Source of the DNA: JAMLHH01 sp035515235
GTDB lineage: Bacteria; Bacteroidota; Bacteroidia; Chitinophagales; JADIYW01
DNA length: 64,000 bases
Direction of reading: 5' to 3'
NCBI GenBank assembly: GCA_035515235.1
Contig: DATJBS010000012.1
Coordinates: forward strand, 1 to 64,000
The first letter of the stretch is position 1; each line of letters starts with the position of its first letter. Below are positions 10,699 through 19,768 of this stretch, in pieces. Position numbers and translations under genes: made by a program. The notes below the pieces were generated by a model, which ran no database searches, was not told where the DNA came from, and saw only the letters and a program-made list of their open reading frames with translations.

Positions 10699-10949
10699 AA
10701 AATATTCTAAGGAAGGATAGAGGAAAAATATACCTTGTTTCTAAATAACGGTTCAGCCAAAAATGAATGATTTTAAACCATATATAAAAATTCTAACATC
10801 GCATGGTCGGTCGAAATTCCTGCGCAGATGACCTAGCTCAAAAAGAAAAACGTATTGATAAAAAATAAAAGCAAAGTAAGAGCTACCAATAACTTCACCT
10901 TCATTACCACTCTTAATTACCAACAAACACCCTAGCCACTCGACCCATC

Positions 10950-12773
10950 TTACCTCTTTACAATTTTAAAGACGGCTGTTTTATCTTTTGCCTTTACTTG
11001 AACTAGATAAATTCCAGACTGCCCATCGATATTCAATTCAATATCATTCACCGCTTGATAATTTTTAATCAATAGGACTTGACCTAAAAGATTGGTGACG
11101 GTGAGTGTGACTTCTGAATAAGTAGCATCCATCTTAAGACTTAAATTACCATCTGTGGGATTAGGAAACAAGCTCAATTGATCTCTAAAAGAATGATCTT
11201 GAATCGCTGTGATGATGATATTTGCGCAGCTAGAAGTATCTGTACAACCATTTTTAGAAATCTCAACAGCATAATTCCCATTTTCAAAAGCTGTAAAACT
11301 TTGATTGGTTTCTTCAGAAATAGCAGCGTAATTATTCTCACAATCTAACCATTGATAAGAAGCATCAGAAATATTAGCAGTTAGAGTGGAGGAGTTTTGC
11401 GTTAGGCTGACATCTAAAGATTCTATCGTTAAGTTCACTGTAATAATACTATCACAATTTGCAGCATTAGTCAAAGTGTCTTTGTAGGTGCCACTTGTTG
11501 TCCATATGAATTTTCCACTTGGCGAAGTATAACTTTTGCAACTTACAGCAGAAATCGTTGAACCTGAAGAGTCGCAAAGAGAATAAACTTTTGTAATACC
11601 TGAAGATTGTCCATGGATGTTATTTAAAAAAGCTCCAACAAGTATCGTGTTTTTATTAGGCATGCTTATGGCAGCCCCACATCTGCCTCCTTTATATTGT
11701 TCAATGGTATTGCCTTGTTGTACCCAAGTATCACTATTCCAATTATATATTTGAACAGTACCACCACCTGCATAAGGGGTACCTACTGCTATAGAATTGC
11801 TATCTGACATATCAACTGTGGTACCAAATTCTCCACTATAGTATGTACCTTTTATCATTCCTTTTGATTCCCATTGATTGTTGTTCCATTGGTGAATCTC
11901 TACACGTCCTCTTTTGCCCTCTTCCCCTGAAGGCACACCAAATGCAAGAGTGTTAGCATTAGGCATACTTACATCAGTTCCTAAATAACTACGAGTTTCT
12001 CCATGGAAAACAGTACCTTTTAAAGTCCAATCGCCATTGACCCAATGATAGACTTTAACAGCTCCTGAATACTGTCCGTTTATTTCTGAAACTGGAGCGC
12101 CGATGGCAATGGTATTGGGGTCAGGCATACTAACTGATTTTCCTAAACTTTCGGATTTAGAATAATCTGTAGTATCTCCAATAATCTTAGTTCCTTTTTG
12201 CACCCATTCTTCAGCTTGATCATTGTAAAAATAGATTCGAACGGCACCTGCAGGACCAGGGCCTACTTCTCTATGCCTGTAATTGCCTATTGCTATTGTG
12301 TTTGGATCGGGCATGCTAATAGCATCTCCTAAAAAAGAACCTGTTTCTTCTCCAAAAATAGTTTGTCCTTTCTGTTTCCATTCAATTCCATCCCAATAAT
12401 GAATCTGAACTCTTCCAGCTGGTTGATTATTATTACCTACACCTGCTACAAATGTATTCCCAATGGCAATTGTATTACTGTCGGGCATACTGATAGAACT
12501 GCCTTCTGTAGTTTTTGAAGGACCTTTAAAGGTGGAACCCTTTTGAACCCAAACCTTATTCTCCAAACGATAAACTTTAACTTGTCCACTTGTATCGGTT
12601 TTTGAATTCACAGCGATTGTAAACGGATCGGGCATGCTGACTTTTTCACCTGTGTGCCTAGTATAGGAGTTTCCTGTAATTTCTTGACCTAATTGAGCCC
12701 AACTTTGTGCTTTAGTATTTGGAACAATAAAAAAAATGAGAATGCTTAAAAGTGAGAGTTTAAATAAATTCAT
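10950..12773 (-). CDS. Exported FG-GAP-like repeat protein with T9SS type A sorting domain
   Basis: A 607-aa secreted protein. It starts with a signal peptide (about residues 1-22, ending in NTKAQS). I count seven imperfect repeats of about 50 residues, each carrying a variant of 'SMPDPNTIAIG' followed by 'V.IY.W....W..KG'. These resemble FG-GAP or integrin-type beta-propeller blades, and seven is the usual propeller number. A segment with several cysteines and 'TSPSGKFIWTTSGTYKDTL' follows, resembling modules common in Bacteroidota surface proteins. The C-terminus (about 535-607) begins LSLFPNPTDGNLSL and ends in a basic FKIVKR, the classic type IX sorting signal, so it should cross the outer membrane by T9SS. 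The specific function is unknown; adhesion or surface display is inferred. It is a single gene on the minus strand. Confidence 0.82.
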   Translation of the reverse strand: MNLFKLSLLSILIFFIVPNTKAQSWAQLGQEITGNSYTRHTGEKVSMPDPFTIAVNSKTDTSGQVKVYRLENKVWVQKGSTFKGPSKTTEGSSISMPDSNTIAIGNTFVAGVGNNNQPAGRVQIHYWDGIEWKQKGQTIFGEETGSFLGDAISMPDPNTIAIGNYRHREVGPGPAGAVRIYFYNDQAEEWVQKGTKIIGDTTDYSKSESLGKSVSMPDPNTIAIGAPVSEINGQYSGAVKVYHWVNGDWTLKGTVFHGETRSYLGTDVSMPNANTLAFGVPSGEEGKRGRVEIHQWNNNQWESKGMIKGTYYSGEFGTTVDMSDSNSIAVGTPYAGGGTVQIYNWNSDTWVQQGNTIEQYKGGRCGAAISMPNKNTILVGAFLNNIHGQSSGITKVYSLCDSSGSTISAVSCKSYTSPSGKFIWTTSGTYKDTLTNAANCDSIITVNLTIESLDVSLTQNSSTLTANISDASYQWLDCENNYAAISEETNQSFTAFENGNYAVEISKNGCTDTSSCANIIITAIQDHSFRDQLSLFPNPTDGNLSLKMDATYSEVTLTVTNLLGQVLLIKNYQAVNDIELNIDGQSGIYLVQVKAKDKTAVFKIVKR

Positions 12774-13226
12774 AATTTGTATTTTTTAAAAAACTGATAC
12801 AGATTTACTTAGTTTTTCTGTATAGTTAGTTGGAAAATATGGCGCAATTCATTCAACTGAAGTAGGATATTTGTGCACCTTACCTGAATATATCAGATAA
12901 TATTTAATACAAATTATAGCTTTTTAACGATTAAAGACAACTTTAATTGGACTTTGACTACATTCTAGAAAAATTGTTTTCGTTTTTCACCTAGCAATTC
13001 TAATTAAAATGCTCTTAAGAAAGTCATTTTAAAAGATGTATTCAATTTTAGCTATTGAGTTAAAATGTTCATTTCCTCCGTTCAATTTAAACTAAGGAAA
13101 GATCAGTTCAAATCATCCTTATCACTACCTAAAAAGCCTCTTTTATCTGTACGAATTTTTCTTGTAAATTCCAAAATCTCACAGCATCAAACAGCATTAA
13201 AATGATTTATCTTTATCTTCGGCAAA
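12774..13226. other. Intergenic region without recognised features
   Basis: About 450 bases of AT-rich sequence lie between the divergent T9SS repeat protein and the oxygenase. I saw no convincing ORF, tRNA, strong hairpin or known riboswitch. It presumably holds the promoters of both flanking genes, but I could not pick a good -33/-7 pair. Confidence 0.5.
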
Positions 13227-13860
13227 ATGCTAAATTCTCTTTTCAACTACTTATCTGCAAAACACCTTCAATGTACTCATCGATAGCTTCATCAGTAGCA
13301 GAATCGGCATAGCCGACGATTTCTTAACTAAAGCTCTAGCATTTAATTTATCCCAAAATCTTAATACGCTCTTCTCCACTCATCAACTACAATCCGCAGG
13401 AATAGGGAATAATTCTATCATTGATCAAAACAAATTGATTAGAAGCGATATCATTTATTGGTTGGATCGTGCGCACAACGATGAACATGAGAATAGTTTT
13501 TTTGATTTGATAGATGCATTTGTTCTTCACTTAAATTCCACCTGTTTTACTGGAATTACTGGCTACGAATTTCATTATGCGCTTTATGAAAAAGGAAGTT
13601 TTTACAAGAAACATCTTGACCAATTCAGAAACAATGAAAGCCGTCAATATTCACTCGTAATGTATCTCAATGAAAACTGGCAAGAAATCGACGGCGGTGA
13701 ATTATGTATTCATCATAATGACCATTTTCAAATGATCTCGCCCAATAATTGCAAAGGAGTATTCTTCAAAAGTAGTGAAATAGAACATGAGGTTTTATTG
13801 ACCCATCAACCAAGATTGAGTATTGTAGGATGGTTGAAAATCGGTTCTACGAATCATTAA
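13227..13860 (+). pseudogene. 2OG-Fe(II) oxygenase (SM-20/prolyl-4-hydroxylase-like) with a 1-base frame disruption near the start
   Basis: The C-terminal 141 residues, readable from a TTG at 13435, carry the double-stranded beta-helix motifs of 2-oxoglutarate/Fe(II) dioxygenases. These are YKKHLDQF (the HxD iron ligands) and the distal histidine and arginine in IEHEVLLTHQPRLSIVGWLK. The same frame stays open upstream to about 13234 and encodes a family-like stretch (LIDSFISSRIGIADDFL...SAGIGNN) but has no ATG, GTG or TTG there. An ATG at 13227 starts MLNSLFNYLSAK in the neighbouring frame and would join this stretch if one base near the AAAA run at 13258-13262 were skipped. So either the gene is truncated by a frameshift, the assembly has a one-base error, or translation starts at the internal TTG. 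The downstream gene is convergent. The substrate is unknown; small family members hydroxylate protein or peptide residues. Confidence 0.6.
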
Positions 13861-13885
13861 CTCCAATGATAGGCCCGTTCTAATT

Positions 13886-14821
13886 TTAATCCATAGAAAT
13901 AGGACTCACTGTATAACCTTCTTTTCTCAATAACTGAATTAAGCCCATTTCTCCGCCTAAGTGTCCTGCTCCTACCCCAATAAATGCTGAACCTTTTTTA
14001 AGAATAGGTTTTAATTTGACTACCCAATTTACATTTCTATCATCAATTAATGTGTTAGAAATATCTTTAAATTCTTCATTAGAAGTAATCATCTCATTCA
14101 ATCGAGGCAAATCTTTCTCTTTATAAGCATCAATTAAGGAGTCTAAATATTTGGCTTGGTCATCTCCTTCTTGAATTGTTTTAATTAAACTTTCAAACTG
14201 ATCTTCCAAACTCATCTCGTCAATAAAAGATAATTGCTCAGTCAAAGTTTCTAAACCAATTATTTCTGCATTATTATCTTTGGCTTTATCCATCAACTCC
14301 ATTTCGTAAGAAGAAGTATTATTGCCCAAGTATTTAATGTAAATCATTTGCTGCAAAAAGAAAGGCTTTAACTTTGCATACGCTGTTTTGAATAAAGGCA
14401 TGGGTGCACTCAAAGAATCAGCAAAATAGGATTCTAGCAATAAGTAATCCTCTTCAGTTAAATAATCTTTTACAGTTTTATTATCAGGAAGTAATGAAGC
14501 TCTAGCGACTTCAAGTGTATTGATATTTCCCAAATCCAATTCTAAAACTAATTGCTTAGTCTTGCCTAATTTTTTAATCACATTATCTTCTAAAATAAAA
14601 TCTTCAGAAGGAATGACGTGAATTGTTCCAAATAAGTAAGATGGCTCGTAGATATCATTTCCTGAAATTTGCCATAAAAGCGTTTTTTCAGTATCCAAAG
14701 GTGGATCTAATACGACAGCAGTTTGTTCAGTAGATTTTTGTGATGTTTTACAAGATGCTACTAAAACAATGATGATGGCTACAAATATTTTTGAAGTACG
14801 TATAGAAGTTTTACAAAACAT
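13886..14821 (-). CDS. TraB/GumN family lipoprotein
   Basis: A 311-aa protein of the TraB/GumN family, which has a Tiki-like fold; some eukaryotic relatives are metalloproteases. The N-terminus is a hydrophobic segment ending in a lipobox (VLVASC, Cys at about residue 24), so it is predicted to be membrane-anchored on the periplasmic side. The conserved first motif YLFGTIHVIP is at about residues 63-72. The C-terminal GAGHLGGEMGLIQLLRKEGY matches the second family motif (GxxHLxG...GLxxLL). Length is normal for the family. It sits just downstream of mqnD on the same strand (45-base gap) and may share its transcript. The biological role in bacteria is not established. Confidence 0.85.
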   Translation of the reverse strand: MFCKTSIRTSKIFVAIIIVLVASCKTSQKSTEQTAVVLDPPLDTEKTLLWQISGNDIYEPSYLFGTIHVIPSEDFILEDNVIKKLGKTKQLVLELDLGNINTLEVARASLLPDNKTVKDYLTEEDYLLLESYFADSLSAPMPLFKTAYAKLKPFFLQQMIYIKYLGNNTSSYEMELMDKAKDNNAEIIGLETLTEQLSFIDEMSLEDQFESLIKTIQEGDDQAKYLDSLIDAYKEKDLPRLNEMITSNEEFKDISNTLIDDRNVNWVVKLKPILKKGSAFIGVGAGHLGGEMGLIQLLRKEGYTVSPISMD

Positions 14822-14866
14822 GGTATTAATATTATATTATTGTTGAAAAAATAGACATACTCTCGT

Positions 14867-15700
14867 TTAAATCCAAATCGGAGTATGATAATTTGAAATA
14901 AGACCAGCATCTACAGCTGTATCCATTAATCGTTGAACTGCAGTTTTTCCTTTATCTCCTAAATCCAAACTGTAATCATTCACATACAAACCTATATGTT
15001 GGAGCATGACTTCATCTGACATCGCTTGAGCATATTGACGGATATATGGAAGTGCATCTTCTGTATTTTTAAAGGCATATTCTACACTTTGGCGAATCAA
15101 ATCTGATACTAATTGCTTCATTTCTTGAGGATATTCTCTTTTCATCACGATGCCACCTAATGGAATAGGCAACCAAGTGAGATTCTCCCAATAATCTCCC
15201 AAATCCATTAATGAAACCAAACCTTTATCTTGATATGTAAAACGATTTTCATGAATCAAAAGTCCTGCATCATATTCACCACTTAGTACAACATCTTCAA
15301 TATCAGAAAACAAAACGCTATGACGGTTTTTAGCTTTGGGATATGCGACAGATAAAAGAAAATTAGCAGTAGTCAATTTACCTGGAATAGCAATTTTAGC
15401 GGAGTTGATTTGATCGGCTGTCAATTGCTCTTTTGCTATCAACAAAGGACCACAACCATGACCTAAAGCACTTCCAGACAAAAGCAACTGATATTCTTGA
15501 GTCATATAAGCATAAGCGTGATAACTCAATTTAGTGACGTCTAATATTCCAGCTTCAGCCATTTGATTGAGCGCTTCTACATCATCCATGACCACTTCAA
15601 ACTCAATTCCTTGAGTGTCAATCTTTTGGTGAATCAATGCATCAAAAATAAAAGTATCATTAGGACAAGGTGAAAATCCGAGTGTAATCTTTTTATTCAT
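14867..15700 (-). CDS. mqnD: 1,4-dihydroxy-6-naphthoate synthase, futalosine pathway of menaquinone biosynthesis
   Basis: MqnD converts cyclic dehypoxanthinyl futalosine to 1,4-dihydroxy-6-naphthoate in the cytoplasm. The 277-aa sequence has the periplasmic-binding-protein-like fold signature of the family: N-terminal LGFSPCPNDTFIFDALI, then DVTKLSYHAYAYM, LSGSALGHGCGPLLIA, and the later LPIPLGGIVMKR. The histidine in GHGCGP is in the position described as important in MqnD. Length and start are normal. It implies a menaquinone respiratory chain made by the futalosine rather than the classical Men route; the other mqn genes are not in the window. Confidence 0.92.
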   Translation of the reverse strand: MNKKITLGFSPCPNDTFIFDALIHQKIDTQGIEFEVVMDDVEALNQMAEAGILDVTKLSYHAYAYMTQEYQLLLSGSALGHGCGPLLIAKEQLTADQINSAKIAIPGKLTTANFLLSVAYPKAKNRHSVLFSDIEDVVLSGEYDAGLLIHENRFTYQDKGLVSLMDLGDYWENLTWLPIPLGGIVMKREYPQEMKQLVSDLIRQSVEYAFKNTEDALPYIRQYAQAMSDEVMLQHIGLYVNDYSLDLGDKGKTAVQRLMDTAVDAGLISNYHTPIWI

Positions 15701-15976
15701 ATAACAAATCTAAGCGTTTGTAATTGAACTCATTCAACTTGGTTTAGAAATTAATGTTTAGTAACTGAATACAATGAAAACTGGTGTTGTGATAGTTAAC
15801 CTATCCATTTAAAAAGAGTATTTGCTAATCGTTTTGTAAATTCAGTTGGATGTTGAACGATTTATACAAGAATCAAGAATTGTCTTCCTAATAGTTCATT
15901 TCGTAAAGTTTGTTTCATATTTATTTATTTATAAGGTAAGCGTTATTTACATTTACAAGACACAAATCCCCATAAT

Positions 15977-18085
15977 TTGAAAAATCTAACCCTTATTATA
16001 TCGCTTCTTTTATTTAGTCTTTCAGTTCAATCGCAAAGTTGGACTGAATTCAAAAGAATTTATTCTGATCAACAATTAGAGGTGGAAATTTCCTACAGAA
16101 ATTCCGAAACAGCATGTGATAGACATGGCAGATCTTCTAAGTACCGTTACAAAATAAGTGGGAAATTATACACGACCACTGCCTTTTTAGTTTGGAAAAT
16201 AAAATATATCGACTGCAATGGAATCACATATATAGAGACCAATTCTGTAAATGTAGGAAGAGATGGAATTGATGGCATTATTGAAAGCTTAGACTATACT
16301 TTTAATTCAAAGAAAGTTGATAATGAATCCTATGATGTTTCATTAAGTACCATCGAAAAGAAAGATAAAAGAGAGTTCATATTTCTTGAAACTATATTGC
16401 CTCAAAATATAGTCGGAAGTAATACTATTTACAAAGGAGAGCAAACCATCTTATCCATCAACGGTGGGCAAATAGGTACAGGAGCTAAGTGGCAATGGCA
16501 TAAAGACAGTTGCGATGGAGAGCTAATTGGTTATGGTGAATCCATCAGTATATCTCCAAATCAAAACACCACCTATTTTTTCAAATCAGTCCTAGAAAAT
16601 AAATCCTCCAATTGTATTTCACATCATGTGGATGTCATAAATGGCTCAAAGCTCCCTTCTGAAATTCTAGGCGAAAATTCTATCTGTCAAGACAGAAGCA
16701 CTAAACTCTATTTCCCCTATGGTATTTTAGGAGAGCATTCTGAATGGGTTTGGTTGGAGAATAGTTGTTCGGGCAAAGAAATCGGCAGAGGGAACTCCAT
16801 TATGGTTTCACCAAAGACGCAAACCACTTATTTCTTAAAAGCTATTGGAGAATATGGCACTGAAGATTGTATCAGCAAAACCGTCAGCATAGGAACTTTC
16901 TCAAGTATTCCTATTTCTATTTCAACTCAGAAAAATAGTGTATGTCTGGGAGAATCAATAAAATTACAAGTCAATGGCGGCACACTCGGTCAGGGAGCAG
17001 AATGGACTTGGTACAAAAACATTATTTCACCTAATAACAAAATAGGTATAGGAACCTCTATAGAAGAGAAACCAACTACTTCTACAATATATATAGTTAG
17101 AGCAGAAGGCCCTTGCAATAAAACAGAGGGAGTTTCTATAAATATTGAAGTCTTACATATTCCTACGGAACCTAATAGTATCTCTGCACTTTCAGCTATT
17201 TTTAAAGGAAAAAAAACTGATTTAAAAATCGATAATACCTTAAGCAATAATTGGAAATGGACACTTAATAATTGTGACGGTGAGCATATTGGAACAGGTC
17301 AATCTATTACTTACAAGTTTAAAAAAGCTACAACTATAAGTGTTATAGATTCTAATTCTTGTGGAAAGAGCAATTGTTACATTCAAACTTTTTATCCGAC
17401 TAAAAGCAGTAGCAACAAGAGTCATGTCGATTCTTCTAAAAATATGTTATTAGGTTTTGATTTAGGAGGACAAACCATAACTTTTCTTCCTTCATCTAAT
17501 TCGTCAACAATTTTATTAGGAGTAGCTGTAGAAGGTGGATTGAGCTATTATCCTCTTTTCAAAAAAATGATATCGTTAGGGTTAAGCGCAAATTATTCGG
17601 TAGGAACTTTTGTTAACAATAATTCTCCAGTTGAAGTAAGCTCTAAATCAAGTATTTTTTCAATTCTTCAACCGAAAATAGAATTTGCAGTAGGCTTGAA
17701 TAAAATTAAACTGTTGACATCTTATAGTAATAAAATGTATTCTGAAAAATTCACTTTACGTGATAATGAATCCTCTATTTATTCTAACAGTTATAGACAA
17801 GATAATATTGGTTTAGGATTAAGAATCGGTTCTAACTTCAGAAATACCCGAGCTATATTTTTTGACGTTTCCTATCTATTCACCAGAAAATATAATTGGG
17901 CTTGGGATAATTTCAATTGGAAATTCAAAACTGAAGATGATTGGAATCATGGAGTTTCCACTTCAATTTGGGTACATAATGCTATCAAAATAGAAGGTGA
18001 GTTTCTTTTCAAAGACATACATTCTCAGAATTATAATAAATCATTTAGAGTAGGAGTTAAATATACTTTTAACAGATATTATTAA
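15977..18085 (+). CDS. Exported protein with four Ig-like repeats and a C-terminal outer-membrane barrel-like domain (first gene of envelope operon)
   Basis: A 702-aa protein of unknown function. I chose the TTG at 15977 because a clean signal peptide follows at once (MKNLTLIISLLLFSLSVQSQS) and no in-frame ATG fits. Residues about 145-480 contain four degenerate repeats built around 'GG.LG.GA.W.WYK..C.G..IG.G.SI...P..TTTY', an Ig/PKD-like pattern with paired cysteines that is common in Bacteroidota surface proteins. From about residue 490 the sequence becomes a run of short amphipathic strands (LLGFDLGGQTITF, GGLSYYPLF, LGLSANYSVG) ending in FRVGVKYTFNRYY, which looks like a small outer-membrane beta-barrel with a terminal aromatic. 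The next gene begins 1 base after its stop. It could present the repeats in the periplasm or at the surface. Confidence 0.7.
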   Translation: MKNLTLIISLLLFSLSVQSQSWTEFKRIYSDQQLEVEISYRNSETACDRHGRSSKYRYKISGKLYTTTAFLVWKIKYIDCNGITYIETNSVNVGRDGIDGIIESLDYTFNSKKVDNESYDVSLSTIEKKDKREFIFLETILPQNIVGSNTIYKGEQTILSINGGQIGTGAKWQWHKDSCDGELIGYGESISISPNQNTTYFFKSVLENKSSNCISHHVDVINGSKLPSEILGENSICQDRSTKLYFPYGILGEHSEWVWLENSCSGKEIGRGNSIMVSPKTQTTYFLKAIGEYGTEDCISKTVSIGTFSSIPISISTQKNSVCLGESIKLQVNGGTLGQGAEWTWYKNIISPNNKIGIGTSIEEKPTTSTIYIVRAEGPCNKTEGVSINIEVLHIPTEPNSISALSAIFKGKKTDLKIDNTLSNNWKWTLNNCDGEHIGTGQSITYKFKKATTISVIDSNSCGKSNCYIQTFYPTKSSSNKSHVDSSKNMLLGFDLGGQTITFLPSSNSSTILLGVAVEGGLSYYPLFKKMISLGLSANYSVGTFVNNNSPVEVSSKSSIFSILQPKIEFAVGLNKIKLLTSYSNKMYSEKFTLRDNESSIYSNSYRQDNIGLGLRIGSNFRNTRAIFFDVSYLFTRKYNWAWDNFNWKFKTEDDWNHGVSTSIWVHNAIKIEGEFLFKDIHSQNYNKSFRVGVKYTFNRYY

Positions 18086-18086
18086 T

Positions 18087-18866
18087 ATGAAGATTTGGAA
18101 AATCGCTTTAATACTTCTCCTTACTTCTGCATTATTTACTTGGGGAGTTTTAAGCTATTATGTCCATGGAACAGCCTCTAATCAGTATCCTTTAATCAGT
18201 CAAAATTATTCAAACCATCAAATTTCAACTGATTCTATTATAAACAGTATTTCTAAAGAAAATATTTTTGACAACTTTCCATTCAAATCAATTGCAGAAA
18301 ATATACAACTATCAGACTATCAAAAACAAAGAGATATTTTAAATTTTTTAGAAAAATTAGACTCTAATCAATATTCTAGAAGTCAAGAGTATTTGTTTTT
18401 TGCTCTTTCAGATACTCTGCTAAAAACTCTTCAAAATACACAAGACTTAGATGATTTGAATATATTAACTAGCCTAACCAATGAGATAACAAGTCTATTT
18501 TATTATTCAAAACAAGATATAAAAAACGAAATTTTCTATAAAGCTCTGTTTGACTATTGGATGCTATTCATCAATCATCAGTTAGAATCTGTAGTCAATA
18601 ATAATTATTGGGAGAAATACAGTTTTGAGTATCGATATATCAGTACAATCAGCCAACAATTTAATTATAATCCTTCGACAGGTTTGAATAGTACAGAAAA
18701 GGTTTTAAATAATTTGTCAGAAAATAAATATGGATACCTATTCAATAGATTTATTTTAAGAACTACTATTTATCAAAAAATCGGCATTGCGTTTGCACTC
18801 AGTATCATTATCTTATCATTTTGGTACTCTCTCAGTACAATTATCAAAAAAACTAAGAAATTATGA
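18087..18866 (+). CDS. Unrecognised protein with N- and C-terminal membrane segments
   Basis: A 259-aa protein that I do not recognise. It has one transmembrane helix at each end (about 5-26 and 229-248). The middle ~200 residues are hydrophilic, rich in Asn, Tyr and Ser, and probably face the periplasm. There are no cysteines or obvious catalytic motifs. It begins 1 base after the previous gene and its end overlaps the next start by 4 bases (ATGA), so translational coupling is likely. The topology would suit an inner-membrane scaffold for the enzymes encoded around it. Confidence 0.6.
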   Translation: MKIWKIALILLLTSALFTWGVLSYYVHGTASNQYPLISQNYSNHQISTDSIINSISKENIFDNFPFKSIAENIQLSDYQKQRDILNFLEKLDSNQYSRSQEYLFFALSDTLLKTLQNTQDLDDLNILTSLTNEITSLFYYSKQDIKNEIFYKALFDYWMLFINHQLESVVNNNYWEKYSFEYRYISTISQQFNYNPSTGLNSTEKVLNNLSENKYGYLFNRFILRTTIYQKIGIAFALSIIILSFWYSLSTIIKKTKKL

Positions 18867-19768
18867 AGTCTCCATTTCAAATTTCATTTTTAGCACTTTC
18901 TATCATCTTAATTTTCTGTTCAGCTTTTACAAAAGAAATAGAAGGTTATGATGAAAAATTAGTAGAAGTTTCGACTGCAATTTTCAATTCGGACCGTTTT
19001 CATATGATTTCTATGAAGCGAGGATCTAATAGAATCAAAGCCAAATACTTTGCTGCAACTGACCCTTCCAATAATAAAACTGTTCCAGAAAGGTATAATG
19101 CATGGAAGAAAGGAAAAAATATAATAGCAGTTTCTAGTGGCACGTATATGACTGATTGTAATCCAGCTAATGCAAAACCAGTAGGCCTTTCTATTGATAA
19201 TGGAGTTATTGTAAATAAAAATTTAGATCTAAAACTAGGTGGATTGATCATTGTGTATCAAACAGGAGGTATCGAAGCAACCAAAATTTCTGATGGAAAT
19301 TTAGGCATCATTGATAATGGAAATAAAAAAATAATTAATATCAATAATTCATTTGACAGAAACAATTTTGTCGCTTGGGCAAAAACCAATGAAGCCACAG
19401 TTTTTCAATCTCATCTACTAGTATATCATGACAAAATCAACACTAACTATTGCGATAGCAAAACTCAAAGTTGTGCGAAAAAAGCGAGTAGAAGATTTTT
19501 AGCAATAGGTGAAGATCATAACAAAGAAATCGTTCACATCCTCATTCATTCTCCTTCAGAGACCACTTTACATGACGGAACTTCTAAAGTTTATAAATTT
19601 TTGAAAGATTTTAAAGAAATGAATAAAGTGCAATTTATGATCAATATCGACACTGGTTGTCAAGATGTGTTTAATTTGTACAAATCTGATGGAACAAAAT
19701 ACTCTAAAATAAAAGGCACATTGGATGAAAATGAAGCAGTAAATTTACTCGTATATTATTATGAATAA
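18863..19768 (+). CDS. Divergent phosphodiester-glycosidase (NAGPA/DUF2233-like) exported protein
   Basis: A 301-aa protein with a signal peptide (about 1-24). It follows the layout of the phosphodiester glycosidase fold (NAGPA, the mannose-6-phosphate 'uncovering enzyme' family). Features are SSGTYMTDCNPANAKPVGLSIDNG (about 92-115, the family's GG[FM]...P.GL...G), the central FQSHLLVYHDKIN, RRFLAIGEDHNKEIVHILIH (R...GI....) and FMINIDTGCQDVFNLY near the C-terminus in the place of the usual LDGGxS. The last motif is altered (NIDTGCQD), so activity or specificity may differ. It overlaps its neighbours by 4 and 8 bases. A second, more canonical copy is encoded two genes downstream. Confidence 0.6.
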   Translation: MKSPFQISFLALSIILIFCSAFTKEIEGYDEKLVEVSTAIFNSDRFHMISMKRGSNRIKAKYFAATDPSNNKTVPERYNAWKKGKNIIAVSSGTYMTDCNPANAKPVGLSIDNGVIVNKNLDLKLGGLIIVYQTGGIEATKISDGNLGIIDNGNKKIININNSFDRNNFVAWAKTNEATVFQSHLLVYHDKINTNYCDSKTQSCAKKASRRFLAIGEDHNKEIVHILIHSPSETTLHDGTSKVYKFLKDFKEMNKVQFMINIDTGCQDVFNLYKSDGTKYSKIKGTLDENEAVNLLVYYYE

